Part shown: one piece after another, positions 17,229-25,486 of the stretch | Layout: the number at the start of each line of letters is the position of its first letter | Position numbering within the stretch: the first letter of the stretch is position 1 | DNA from: Nodosilinea sp. LEGE 06152 | Lineage (GTDB): Bacteria; Cyanobacteriota; Cyanobacteriia; Phormidesmidales; Phormidesmidaceae | Direction of reading: 5' to 3' | Length of the DNA: 44,358 nucleotides | NCBI RefSeq assembly: GCF_015207525.1 | Contig: NZ_JADEWR010000002.1 | Location: 344,433-388,790, forward strand | The notes under the pieces: generated by a model | Database searches by the model: none | What the model was told of the DNA's origin: nothing | Seen by the model: the letters and a program-made list of their open reading frames with translations, nothing else | Position numbers and translations under genes: made by a program

Positions 17229-17810
17229 ATGGGTAGTGGCATAGTACAACCCGGAGATTTTGCTGACCTCTTGATGGTCGCGATCACGTTTATCGCCACG
17301 GTGGCTAACATCCTGCTGTGGTTTACGACTCGGGCGACTTTGAAGGTGTTAGTTGAGCAAGTACGGCACCAGTTTGCTACTAGCTATAGCGTTGCCCAAG
17401 GAGATGTTATCAGCGCCCATCGGGAACTTTTCTTCGGCATCCTCAATAACCCACCGCTCTTGGAGAGCTTCACGAAAGCAAACGGCCTCGATACGAAAGC
17501 ATGGGAGATTGAGAAGATCTCAGAGTTCCTCATCAACCAGGTGCTTATCGGCTACGTCAATTTTAAGAATGCGATCATCAGCGAAATCTACTTTGAGGGC
17601 TTCAAGCAAGATGCGCGATCGCTTTTTCGATACCGAACCGTGTGCCAACACTGGGCGCGGGTAAGCAACGTTCATTCAGACGACTTCCGCCAGTTTGTAG
17701 AAAATGAGCTCCTTCTACATGAGAGTGTAGCCAAGGAAAAAGTGGCTCCCCCAAGTACGGAAGAGCCACTCAGCAGTAATCAAGAGCTTTTAATCGTTAG
17801 CCACGGATAA
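17229..17810 (+). CDS. Unknown protein with N-terminal membrane segment
   Basis: The 193-aa product has one hydrophobic helix near the N-terminus (LLMVAITFIATVANILLWF, residues ~14-32), then a helical cytoplasmic domain with many Phe, Glu and Asn residues, and a low-complexity tail (PPSTEEPLSSNQ). I do not recognise the family; the layout resembles DUF4760-like proteins. It is divergent from the PDDEXK gene with a 195-base gap and converges with a small minus-strand gene, their ends overlapping by 14 bases. A role as membrane effector or sensor would be speculation. Confidence 0.75.
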   Translation: MGSGIVQPGDFADLLMVAITFIATVANILLWFTTRATLKVLVEQVRHQFATSYSVAQGDVISAHRELFFGILNNPPLLESFTKANGLDTKAWEIEKISEFLINQVLIGYVNFKNAIISEIYFEGFKQDARSLFRYRTVCQHWARVSNVHSDDFRQFVENELLLHESVAKEKVAPPSTEEPLSSNQELLIVSHG

Positions 17811-17997
17811 ACGCGATGAGCTCTGGGGTGAGTTCAACTACATCCTCATGGCCAGCAAGAGCAAGGCTGTCTCGGGCAGCGCCACTGAGGCGATTCCCTT
17901 GCACGAACATCCGACCTTGCTCGTCGCTGTAGAGCGCGGGACACATGCCACTGTTGCAGGGAACAAAAAGGGTTGAAAGTTGCTGCGAACCAGACAT
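17797..17997 (-). CDS. Small orphan protein, 66 aa
   Basis: I start at the ATG at 17997 because AGGAGG lies eight bases upstream; the frame could extend to 18069, but those residues look non-coding. The product has an opening of strands with two Cys residues (LFVPCNSGMCPALY), a QGRMFVQGNRL turn and an acidic C-terminal helix (VVELTPELIAFI). It may be a small metal-binding or DNA-binding accessory protein, but I do not recognise the family. The strong ribosome-binding site argues that it is a real gene. Confidence 0.7.
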   Translation of the reverse strand: MSGSQQLSTLFVPCNSGMCPALYSDEQGRMFVQGNRLSGAARDSLALAGHEDVVELTPELIAFIRG

Positions 17998-18131
17998 AGG
18001 AATTCCTCCTGGGAAAACGTGTGAATAACAAACGAATACAGGATCCGGAACTGGCCTATTTCTCCTCACTCAGGGCCAGAGGTTAAGGCGGGTCGCCTTG
18101 TGGGCCATGATAGCACGATGGCATCAAGTGG

Positions 18132-18410
18132 ATGCCAAGTGAATCCAAAAGCATCAAATGCCTTCCTGCCGTAGCTCAGGGATACCATGGTGTTGAGCTG
18201 TACTATGGTCAATGCTTTGTGAGTCAGCGCGATCGCATCTCTGTTGATGTCAGTGATATTCGAGAACAAGTTGAGACATGCCGCGACGATGTGGCTTGGA
18301 CAGAACTTCCACTTGCAGCAAAGCTCCGTGTTCTCATCAAAGAGCGGCTAGCTCAGTTGGTAGATGAGAATCAGGGGAACTCAGAAGTTAATGTTCGGCA
18401 GGAACCATAA
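18132..18410 (+). CDS. Possible small protein with charged helical C-terminus
   Basis: The frame from ATG 18132 encodes 92 residues, but only the part from about residue 30 looks protein-like: SQRDRISVDVSDIREQV, then LPLAAKLRVLIKERLAQLVDE, an amphipathic helix typical of small cyanobacterial orphan proteins. An in-frame GTG at 18219 giving 64 residues is a plausible alternative start; neither start has a good ribosome-binding site. Identity is unknown. A HIP1 site is inside the frame. The coding call itself is uncertain. Confidence 0.45.
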   Translation: MPSESKSIKCLPAVAQGYHGVELYYGQCFVSQRDRISVDVSDIREQVETCRDDVAWTELPLAAKLRVLIKERLAQLVDENQGNSEVNVRQEP

Positions 18411-18493
18411 TATTTTCATGAGTGTGTAATCTAAGACTTTGAGTGCTTTTACTTACTTCTGGTAAAATTTAATGGTTGGTACAGATTAAAGGG

Positions 18494-19252
18494 ATGTTTT
18501 TTCTGCCCATGAATGTTCATGGCTTGACTGAGAATCGTTGTGCTGACTGTCTCTTTTTGGCTTTGCGAGTGGACAAAGCCGATACCTCATCCGCATGGGA
18601 AGTTCCCCTCCATCTAACTCTTAACTTTAATGAGCAGTGGGAGAACATTGCTTTAGGTCGAGTGAAATTTGGCTTAAGAGGCGGAGAACTAACATTAACC
18701 GTTAACAACGGTCGTGTTCCTTATAGCTCAAGATTTTTAGTACAGGATCTTGTTGTGTCTATAAAGAAAGGCTTAACTATATCTAGCAATATTGAAACTC
18801 AATATGATGGTGAGGGAACCCTTTCAAAGGAAGGAATTGTAGCTCGGTTGAGTTCCTCTACTAAGAAGAACTCCAGCAAAGTTGAGGTTGAGGAAGTCAA
18901 TTCATGCCAGGTTTCTACGAAAGGATCTGAAAAACAGCCTAAATGGTCTTTTCGGTTGAGATCGCTGGATGAATTAGTCTTACTAGGGCTCATCGAGAAC
19001 TCCTTATGCTATGTCCACATAGAAGATGAACCTTGCAATGTTGAAGCTCGATTCGAGGTTTCTAAATGGGATGTCTGGATTTTGGACGCCGAAGGAATAT
19101 GGCCACGAGATATCAGTGCTAACAAGAGAGCATTTATAGAAAGAGAGATTGTTTTTCATCTCCTTAGCTCCAAACTTCAACCATATCTCAGCCGCATAGT
19201 ATTACCCTTAGTAAACTCCCTTCCTGAGAAAGATCTAGAACAGTCCTATTAG
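18494..19252 (+). CDS. Unrecognised protein, first gene of the pentapeptide cassette
   Basis: I do not recognise this protein (252 aa from ATG 18494; TTG at 18476 would give 258). The N-terminal half is strand-rich (CLFLALRVDK, VPLHLTLNFN, GELTLTVNN), then comes a charged Ser/Lys linker (STKKNSSKVEVEE), and a C-terminal part with WDVWILDAEGIWP and a helix (FIEREIVFHLLSSKL). There is no signal peptide, membrane segment or catalytic motif. It ends 13 bases before the pentapeptide-repeat gene, so the two are almost certainly co-transcribed. The beta-rich start might be a binding or sensor module; this is inference. Confidence 0.75.
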   Translation: MFFLPMNVHGLTENRCADCLFLALRVDKADTSSAWEVPLHLTLNFNEQWENIALGRVKFGLRGGELTLTVNNGRVPYSSRFLVQDLVVSIKKGLTISSNIETQYDGEGTLSKEGIVARLSSSTKKNSSKVEVEEVNSCQVSTKGSEKQPKWSFRLRSLDELVLLGLIENSLCYVHIEDEPCNVEARFEVSKWDVWILDAEGIWPRDISANKRAFIEREIVFHLLSSKLQPYLSRIVLPLVNSLPEKDLEQSY

Positions 19253-19265
19253 AAACTGTCGAACT

Positions 19266-20993
19266 ATGGATGAGCAGCTATTCAACCGTATTCAAAACAT
19301 AATTGCTGCGGAAACAGATAACTTCTTGGAATTGGCAGCTATAGTCGATAGAGATCCTCTGAAAGATTTTGCAGGGGCAAATTTAGAGGGGGTGAATCTT
19401 CAAGGAGAGAACCTAGAGGGAGCCGATTTTTCGAAGAGTAGACTCTCTGGAGCGAATTTACGTGGTGCTAACCTTCGGAGAGCAAACTTGGAGGGAGCCT
19501 GCCTCATACAAGCAAATTTAGAGTCTGCTGATCTGAGAGGCGCGAACTTATCAAATGCAGATTTGACTGAAGCTAATCTCCATGGAACCTTTTTGACTGC
19601 TGCAAATTTGGAAGGAGCAATCCTACCATTAGTTAGCATAATCACAACAGAGATAAATGCCGAAGGTGAAGCTTCAGATTTAGTAGGTGCAGAGGTTGTG
19701 CAATCAGGGAATACCCTTCGTGTTACTGGGGGACGCTCTTGGGACTTATTAGAGGATTCGTCGCATTTCGAAAATCTCTCTCCTGCGTCTTCTGAGAATA
19801 TTGTCTATCAGCATCTTCAGTATTGGCGAAAACAAGAATCTCCCAGTCAATTGATTAATCGTTTTCGCCAATTGTTTTTTGATACCAATAATTATCCCGA
19901 TGCTTTAGTAGCTCAAGCTTTAATCGATCTATCTAAGAATTCTTCATCAGATCGAGAATTCAAATACATTATCAATCGCTGCTTCTACACTTTGATTAAC
20001 TTTTGGTACACCAGGCCAGAGGACCACTGGGCTATATCAGAACTAATTAGTTTGCTTGAGGAGCCTATTAAAGTTTCATATGTACAGGACAATGATTCTA
20101 GATTGAAGAGCTTAATTCGTGATTTTACATTGACGGAGCAGTACTCGGCTCTGGTTCGGTTGCAACAGCTCTTTCTCAATAATGGGCTGGAACAACCTAC
20201 CCTTACATCCATTGAGAGTAAGCCTTTGTTTTATTTGCTAAGTCACTATCCATTCCTCTACGACAGCACATTGCTCACCAAAGACAGCGGTCAGATTCAA
20301 AAGCAACATATTGCTGAGATGCGCCGTAAGGTAGAGCTTGATTTGAGTATTCAACTTGCTCGGTTTCATTCCTCGCAAATTGGCCAAACTAGGCACATTA
20401 GTATTCGCAATCCTACTCTTTTAGAACCATCAGCTCTGAACGAAGCGCTTACATATTACACAAGTAAGTTTGACGGTACTCGTAGCATTAAGGATGAGTC
20501 GCGTTATTTTGCTGCATACAGTAAAACAACTCGATCCTTCCGTGACTTCAAAGATGAATTTGTTGATTACTTAATCAACCCCATTGCGGCCGTAGAGTCC
20601 AAGTACAACGACAACCACTTTACCCGTAGTCTCCGTCAGTATTTAAGGGAAACCCTTTCGGAGTTCGACGCTCAACAACTCAACAGTTTTATTTTGGTAG
20701 AAACCTGCCGCCGTCTTCTCAATTTCTTAGTAGTCGACAGCCCGCAACGGCCAGTATTTCGTAACTTCCGACACTTGCTGAATGATATTGGCTATGTTTT
20801 GACTACAGGCATGCTGCTACGGGTAGTACTCTTTTGTTCAGCAGTTAAACCGTGGCTTGAGCGCTGTTTCTCGATAATCTTTAACATTCATGAGAAAGAA
20901 AAATGCCAGTCTGTCCCTTGGGTGGTAAATAGTCTAGAGCATACTAATATTGCTTTAATTGGTAACTTTGGGAATGCTGGCCTCCAGTTTTAG
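19266..20993 (+). CDS. Pentapeptide-repeat protein with large unknown C-terminal domain
   Basis: The 575-aa protein begins with a short helical region (residues ~1-30), then about 17 A(N/D)LXX-type pentapeptide repeats (~33-120; GANLRGANLRRANLEGACL and similar), which fold as a right-handed quadrilateral beta-helix. Residues ~125-575 are a helical region I do not recognise, with QYWRKQESPSQLINRFRQLFFD, repeated FR/YF aromatic patches, and a hydrophobic stretch near the end (YVLTTGMLLRVVLFCSA). It follows the unknown gene by 13 bases and is the last gene before the tRNA scar. Pentapeptide repeats serve as protein-interaction or DNA-mimic modules; the job of the C-terminal domain is unknown. 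Confidence 0.85.
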   Translation: MDEQLFNRIQNIIAAETDNFLELAAIVDRDPLKDFAGANLEGVNLQGENLEGADFSKSRLSGANLRGANLRRANLEGACLIQANLESADLRGANLSNADLTEANLHGTFLTAANLEGAILPLVSIITTEINAEGEASDLVGAEVVQSGNTLRVTGGRSWDLLEDSSHFENLSPASSENIVYQHLQYWRKQESPSQLINRFRQLFFDTNNYPDALVAQALIDLSKNSSSDREFKYIINRCFYTLINFWYTRPEDHWAISELISLLEEPIKVSYVQDNDSRLKSLIRDFTLTEQYSALVRLQQLFLNNGLEQPTLTSIESKPLFYLLSHYPFLYDSTLLTKDSGQIQKQHIAEMRRKVELDLSIQLARFHSSQIGQTRHISIRNPTLLEPSALNEALTYYTSKFDGTRSIKDESRYFAAYSKTTRSFRDFKDEFVDYLINPIAAVESKYNDNHFTRSLRQYLRETLSEFDAQQLNSFILVETCRRLLNFLVVDSPQRPVFRNFRHLLNDIGYVLTTGMLLRVVLFCSAVKPWLERCFSIIFNIHEKEKCQSVPWVVNSLEHTNIALIGNFGNAGLQF

Positions 20994-21193
20994 TGTTTAA
21001 AGGTATGGCATAAATCAGCATGGGCTCGGATTATACTCCCCAAAAAGCTATTCTACGCTTATGATGCAGCGCATAAGACTTGGTCTATAGCGCATCCTAG
21101 AGGGCACATAATTCTTAACAAAAACTATTGGGGTAAAATTGGGGTAATGGAAATTTCCGAACCCTGAAATGCTTGAAAATCCGTCATTTCACG
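20994..21193. other. Island right-end region before the tRNA scar
   Basis: No gene is seen. CTTATG (21058-21063) and CATAAG (21072-21077) form a hairpin that could end transcription of the pentapeptide gene, though no T-run follows. The directly repeated decamers at 21127-21147 lie between this hairpin and the tRNA fragment. Confidence 0.5.
21127..21147 (+). repeat. Tandem ATTGGGGTAA direct repeat near the attachment site
   Basis: ATTGGGGTAA occurs at 21127-21136 and again at 21138-21147, a period of 11 bases, close to one helical turn. It lies 46 bases before the tRNA-Gly fragment on the island side. Short tandem repeats in this place are typical arm-type binding sites for tyrosine integrases; that assignment is inference. 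Confidence 0.5.
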
Positions 21194-21238
21194 TAGCCTT
21201 CCAAGCTAATGATGGGGGTTCGATTCCCCCCACCCGCT
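21194..21238 (+). tRNA. 3' fragment of tRNA-Gly(TCC), probable attachment site (attR)
   Basis: The sequence contains the anticodon arm with loop CTTCCAA (anticodon TCC), a variable region AATGATG-like, a perfect T-arm (GGGGG TTCGATT CCCCC), the acceptor 3' strand CACCCGC at 21231-21237 and a discriminator T. The 5' half (acceptor GCGGGTG, D-arm) is absent: upstream bases are unrelated and identity stops at the 5' side of the anticodon stem. This is what integration by a tyrosine recombinase into a tRNA gene leaves at the distal end. No CCA is encoded. It is not a functional gene. Confidence 0.85.
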
Positions 21239-21727
21239 TTTTCATTTTTGCCTAGGCTTATTTAGGCAGGTTCAGGCCATCAGTTCGGTAATGGCTGGTT
21301 GCTCTAGTGGGCCTACCCGCTGAGACATCGGTTGTGCTCAACCCTGGCGAAGCGATCGCCTAGCTTTCTGCGTGAGTAGGCAGCATATCCTTAAATAATT
21401 CTTGGTTGGGTTAAGTGAACCTTTTGAGGTATTTGCCAACCCCTCGCCTATGATTTTAGTAACTGAAAAGCATTGAAAGAATGAATGCTTTCATTAGCTT
21501 TTATGCTTGATTTCAGGCAGTCAACCAGCGCACACTGAGGGGTAGTTCACGGTTTCTGGCCCAATAACGTCTTTCGCAAAAAACACATTCAATCTGCTAA
21601 AAATCAGCCAAACATTTCTTTTTAAGATTTCACGTCTGAGTTCAGTGAAAGATGAACGAAAAATGCTTTGGCATTGATGTAGGGTTAAAGCGCGGCACAA
21701 AACCGGCAGTAGAGGCTGAAAATATCT
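21239..21727. other. Intergenic region between island scar and guaD
   Basis: No gene is seen in these 489 bases. A T-rich run and a small hairpin (GCCTA/TAGGC, about 21252-21272) directly follow the tRNA fragment and are probably the original tRNA terminator. A HIP1 octamer occurs near 21352. GAAAG/CTTTC around 21475-21488 can also pair. The guaD promoter should lie in the last 200 bases. Confidence 0.45.
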
Positions 21728-23092
21728 ATGGGGCAACCACTGGCATCATCCGGTTTTCGAGGCGGCACTGTGGCTGTCAGAGGCGCACTGCTAGACTTTG
21801 TGAATGACCCCTTCTACGAGTCTGAGGCCGAGGCGGTGCGCTACATTGCCGACGGGCTGCTGCTGGTGCGGGAGGGAAAAATTGAGGCAGCGGGCAGCTA
21901 CGCCGATTTGGCGGCAGACCTGGGCGATCGCCCCCTGATTGACCACACTGACCGCCTAATTACCCCAGGCTTTATCGACACCCACATCCACTACCCCCAG
22001 ACGGGCATGATGGCGGCCTATGGTGAGCAGCTGCTGGAGTGGCTCAACCGCTACACCTTCCCGACCGAGCGCAAGTTTGCCGATGCCGACTACGCGCGGC
22101 AGGTAGCCGAGCTATTTCTCGATGAATTGCTCAAGAACGGAACCACCACCGCCCTGGTGTTTGCGGCGGTGTTTCCGGCCTCAGTGAATGCCTTCTTCGA
22201 GGCTGCCGAGGCCCGCCACCTGCGCATGATTAGCGGCAAGGTGATGATGGATTGCAACGCCCCCCACTACCTCCGCGATACGGCCCAGTCCTCCTACGAC
22301 GACTCCAAAGCGCTGATTGAGAAATGGCACGGACGGGGGCGGCTGCTCTATGCTGTCACCCCACGGTTTGCGGGCACTTCTACCGAAGCCCAACTGAAGC
22401 TGGCGGCAAAACTGTTAGACGAATTTCCCGATGTCTACCTGCACACTCACCTGTCCGAGAACGTCAGCGAAGTCGCCTGGATTCAAGAGCTGTTTCCCCA
22501 GTACGCCGGATATCTAGACGTGTACGACCAGACAGGGCTGGTGCGGGCGCGATCGCTGTTTGCTCACGGCGTGCAGCTCACCGATGCCGAGTTTCAGCGG
22601 CTCTCCGAGGCCAAGGCGGCGATCTCCTTTTGCCCCACCTCTAACCTGTTCCTCGGCAGCGGCCTGTTTCGCATCGAGCAGGCCAAAAACCCAGAGCACC
22701 CGGTCAAAGTGGGCCTGGGTACCGACGTGGGGGCAGGTACCAGTTTCTCAATGCTGCAAACCACCAACGAGGCCTACAAGGTGGCCCAGCTGCGGGGCCA
22801 GAAGCTCTCGGCTTTTAAAGCGCTGTTCTTAGCTACCCTGGGCGGGGCCAGGGCGCTATGCCTGGAAGATACATTGGGCAGCTTTGACCCCGGCAAGGAG
22901 GCCGACTTCGTGGTGCTCGATCCCCAGGCGACACCGCTGCTAGCCCTGCGCAATCAGGGGGGGATGCCCGAGACGCTGGCAGCATTGGAGGACTTGCTGT
23001 TTTCGCTGGTGATTATGGGGAGCGATCGCGCTGTCACCGCCACCTATATTTTAGGAGAGCAGACCTACCCGTCTAAAGTTGATAGCCTCTAA
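21728..23092 (+). CDS. guaD: Guanine deaminase
   Basis: The 454-aa amidohydrolase converts guanine to xanthine in purine salvage. Its metal and substrate motifs are complete: DTHIHYPQTG after TPGF, HTHLSE, FAHGVQLTD, and GLGTDVGAGTSFSM with the catalytic Asp. A PTSNLFLGSG segment is typical of GuaD. Length fits the family. A GTG-type or later start is possible, but ATG 21728 agrees with the expected N-terminal beta-strand domain beginning GTVAVRGALLDF. It is the first backbone gene after the island and converges on kaiC. Confidence 0.95.
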   Translation: MGQPLASSGFRGGTVAVRGALLDFVNDPFYESEAEAVRYIADGLLLVREGKIEAAGSYADLAADLGDRPLIDHTDRLITPGFIDTHIHYPQTGMMAAYGEQLLEWLNRYTFPTERKFADADYARQVAELFLDELLKNGTTTALVFAAVFPASVNAFFEAAEARHLRMISGKVMMDCNAPHYLRDTAQSSYDDSKALIEKWHGRGRLLYAVTPRFAGTSTEAQLKLAAKLLDEFPDVYLHTHLSENVSEVAWIQELFPQYAGYLDVYDQTGLVRARSLFAHGVQLTDAEFQRLSEAKAAISFCPTSNLFLGSGLFRIEQAKNPEHPVKVGLGTDVGAGTSFSMLQTTNEAYKVAQLRGQKLSAFKALFLATLGGARALCLEDTLGSFDPGKEADFVVLDPQATPLLALRNQGGMPETLAALEDLLFSLVIMGSDRAVTATYILGEQTYPSKVDSL

Positions 23093-23106
23093 AAAACATT
23101 TTTGTG

Positions 23107-23126
23107 GGATAGCCGTCCGGCTGTCC
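23107..23126. terminator. Hairpin between convergent guaD and kaiC
   Basis: GGATAGCCG (23107-23115) and CGGCTGTCC (23118-23126) form a GC-rich stem with one wobble pair and a very short loop. A run of A and T (AAAAAACATTTTTGT) lies just before it, so for kaiC transcripts on the minus strand the stem is followed by a U-rich tail. It can serve the convergent genes in both directions. Confidence 0.55.
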
Positions 23127-23140
23127 AACTCCCTACCCCT

Positions 23141-24697
23141 CTACAGTTCCGAGTCGCCCTGTACGCCCTGAATAATTCGCGAGAGCTCGCTCTTTTCATC
23201 CACCGCGATGCGAGTGGGCGAACCGCTGATAATCCGCTCCAGATTGCGGAAGGAGTCCTTAATATCCGGCCCCTGGCTGTTGATGGTGTACTCGCGAATG
23301 CCCTTGTCGTGCCACGAACCGCGCATTTTAAACACGTTGATCGCCCGCGACAGTTCGCCCCGCACCTCCACGTACTGCAGCATCAAAATGGTGTCGGTAA
23401 TGGTCGAAATGTGCGACTCGGTAATCGAGTGCAGCCCCATAAACTGCTCAGTGGTGTTGGTGAAAAAGCCGGTAATTTCTTCCTGCTTGGCAAACCCCGT
23501 CACCCCAATCACAAACTGCCGAAAGGAGTTGTTGCTGACGCCGCGATCGAGGGCTGAGAGCGAATCGATTGCCACCCGCGACGGCTTGAACTGAGAAATT
23601 TCGGTTTTGATAATTTGCAGGTGGTCTTCTAGACCCGCCGACTCGGGGTAGGCGCAAATAATTTTTAGTAGCCCCTGCTCTTCCATCGCCTCAAAGTCGA
23701 CCCCCCAGGAGTAGGCGTTGCGGGAGAGCTGGGCACGCGACTCTTCGTAGGCAAACAAAATTGCCCGCTCGCCGCTCTTGCAGCCGTCCACCAAAAACTT
23801 GCTGACCAGCAGGGTTTTGCCCGTGCCCGTCGCCCCGGTAGCCAGAATAATCGAGTCTTTGAAAAAGCCGCCGCCGCACATTTCGTCTAGGGTGGGCACC
23901 CCCGACGACACCCGCGCATTGGACGATCGCTGAGTCAACTGCATGGCCCCCAGCGGGAAGATATTGACGCCGTCATTGGTGATGGTGAACGGGTACTCCC
24001 CCTTCATGTGGGTGGTGCCCCGCAGCTTAAGAATCTCAATGGTGCGGCGGCGGCGCTCTCCCTCCAGAGCGTTGCGCACGATCACCACGTTGTCAGAGAC
24101 AAACTCTTCCACCCCAAAGCGGGCCACCGGGCCGTACTCGTCGAGGCGTTCAGTGGTCATTACGGTGGTCACACCCATCAGCTTCAGGCGGGCCACCAGG
24201 CGAAAGATCTCGCGCCGCACCACTGAGGCCGCGTCGTACTGCTGAAACACCGCCGTCACCGAGTCGATCGAGACCCGCCGGGCCTTGTACTTGCGAATGG
24301 CGTACTGGATGCGCTCAATCAGCGCCGACAGGTCAAAGTTGCCCACCACATCCTGGCCCTCGGGGTCGGGGGAGGCGTCAAGAATAAACAACTTGCCGTC
24401 GTCGATCAGGCGCTGCAGGTCCCAGCCAAAGCTGTAGGCGTTTTGAATAATATCTTCGGGCGACTCTTCAAAGGTGACAAACACCCCAGGCTCGTCAAAC
24501 TCGGTGATGCCGTTGTAGATAAACTGCACCGCGAAGAGGGTTTTGCCGGTACCCGAGGTGCCACTCACCAGGGTCGATCGCCCCGCCGGCAGGCCCCCGT
24601 GGCTGATATCGTCGAAGCCCTCTATGGTTGTGCGTATCTTCTGCACGCCGACGGGCCGCACAGAGGTCTGCAGTTCGGTCTGGTCAGAGTCTGTCAT
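23141..24697 (-). CDS. kaiC: Circadian clock ATPase/autokinase KaiC
   Basis: The 518-aa protein has two RecA-like domains. CI has Walker A GTSGTGKT (~45-52) and CII has Walker A GATGTGKT. The phosphorylation pair Ser431/Thr432 sits in HISTITDT, at the same numbers as in Synechococcus elongatus. The C-terminal A-loop/tail with DEKSELSRI, which KaiA grips, is intact. KaiC runs the ~24-h phosphorylation cycle with KaiA and KaiB in the cytoplasm. The gene follows kaiB on the same strand, but after 388 bases. Everything needed for a full three-protein oscillator is present. Confidence 0.98.
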   Translation of the reverse strand: MTDSDQTELQTSVRPVGVQKIRTTIEGFDDISHGGLPAGRSTLVSGTSGTGKTLFAVQFIYNGITEFDEPGVFVTFEESPEDIIQNAYSFGWDLQRLIDDGKLFILDASPDPEGQDVVGNFDLSALIERIQYAIRKYKARRVSIDSVTAVFQQYDAASVVRREIFRLVARLKLMGVTTVMTTERLDEYGPVARFGVEEFVSDNVVIVRNALEGERRRRTIEILKLRGTTHMKGEYPFTITNDGVNIFPLGAMQLTQRSSNARVSSGVPTLDEMCGGGFFKDSIILATGATGTGKTLLVSKFLVDGCKSGERAILFAYEESRAQLSRNAYSWGVDFEAMEEQGLLKIICAYPESAGLEDHLQIIKTEISQFKPSRVAIDSLSALDRGVSNNSFRQFVIGVTGFAKQEEITGFFTNTTEQFMGLHSITESHISTITDTILMLQYVEVRGELSRAINVFKMRGSWHDKGIREYTINSQGPDIKDSFRNLERIISGSPTRIAVDEKSELSRIIQGVQGDSEL

Positions 24698-25085
24698 GGG
24701 AGATGGTTACAGATATCGGGCAGAGTGACGGCCCTTAATAACTTACAGGACATCCTGAGGATCAAGCATACCCTGAAGCGGCTACCCTAAAGGATTTTGA
24801 GCCTGTTGGGCGATCGCCTTAGACGACGATAGTAGGCCACCTGCGGGGAGCAAACGGCTGATCTCGGCAGCTACCTTAACTCTAGAATTCGCTACTCGAT
24901 CTGGGGTTCCCTAGCCTGCCTACGCTCCCGCGTCAAAGGTGTTTAGAGGGCTAGCGGCAGCCGGTTACAAAACGCCGTGGTTGACTTGACCCGTTGGCCC
25001 ACCCGAGCAGCAGCATCCTTCAGGGTTAAAGGGAGGCAGCCTGGCTCCAGGTCTATCCCCTAGAGCGCGGCCGTGCTGTCGACGG
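24698..25085. promoter_or_regulatory. Long kaiB-kaiC intergenic region
   Basis: These 388 bases contain no convincing gene. In many cyanobacteria kaiB and kaiC are separated by tens of bases and co-transcribed; here there is room for a separate kaiC promoter or a processed leader. A HIP1 octamer lies near 24810. I could not identify promoter elements with certainty. Confidence 0.45.
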
Positions 25086-25400
25086 CTACCCGTAGATATC
25101 GTCTTCGCGCAGCTCATCGTAGAGCAGGTCGAGGCCAATCAGCACCCGTTCGCGGTCAGACAAATCGCCGATGATTTTGCGCACCGGCGGCGGCAAAATT
25201 TTGGCCAGGGTTGGAGTTGCTAAAATCTTGTCTTCTTCGGCCAGCTGTGGATTCTTGAGCACGTCAATAACCTTCAAGGCGTAAACTCCCTGAAATTCTT
25301 CTTCCAGAATGTTGTTGAGGGTTTTGAGGGCGCGAATGGAGTTAGGAGTGTTGCCCGCAACGTAGAGCTTGAGAATGTAAGTCTTTTTAACGGAGCTCAT
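25086..25400 (-). CDS. kaiB: Circadian clock protein KaiB
   Basis: From ATG 25400 the product is 104 residues, starting [21 protein letters not shown], the standard KaiB opening, followed by the thioredoxin-like part with [26 protein letters not shown] and an acidic end. An upstream in-frame ATG at 25472 adds residues with no family match. KaiB switches fold to bind the CI ring of KaiC and sequesters KaiA at night. It sits 86 bases after the kaiA stop. The acidic C-terminal tail ([11 protein letters not shown]) is normal for the family. Confidence 0.97.
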   Translation of the reverse strand: MSSVKKTYILKLYVAGNTPNSIRALKTLNNILEEEFQGVYALKVIDVLKNPQLAEEDKILATPTLAKILPPPVRKIIGDLSDRERVLIGLDLLYDELREDDIYG

Positions 25401-25486
25401 GGAACGCTTTGGTTGACAGGGACATGGATGATTGTATCGGGCGGGAAGCATTGGGGTCGCATAGCCTTTCACTTCAGGCTTACGAG

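Larger units (their letters stand above)
1..21238. mobile_element. Defence-rich genomic island, right part, ending at a tRNA-Gly scar
   Basis: The stretch is visibly AT-richer than the DNA to its right and carries almost only accessory genes: an IS end, DNA methyltransferases, the qat operon, two tyrosine recombinases, a YhcG-type nuclease and several orphans. It stops at a 3' fragment of tRNA-Gly(TCC) at 21194-21238, after which GC-rich housekeeping genes begin. HIP1 octamers, frequent after 21.3 kb, are rare here, and I see none in about the first 8.9 kb. The left border, which should hold the intact tRNA gene, is outside the window. That the whole stretch entered as one element is inference; it may be a composite of several insertions. 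Confidence 0.7.

Noticed and set aside
18344..18363. tRNA-like D-arm string GCGGCTAGCTCAGTTGGTAG
   Set aside because: No anticodon stem, T-arm or acceptor complement follows, and the bases are codons of a charged helix (KERLAQLVDE) in an open frame.
24443..24790. Plus-strand frames antisense to kaiC, and similar long antisense frames over the GGDEF/EAL, barrel and kinase-like genes
   Set aside because: High GC content keeps antisense frames open; composition and position mark them as shadows of real genes.
25401..25472. 24-residue N-terminal extension of kaiB
   Set aside because: KaiB proteins start at the [12 protein letters not shown] sequence; the extension has no family match.
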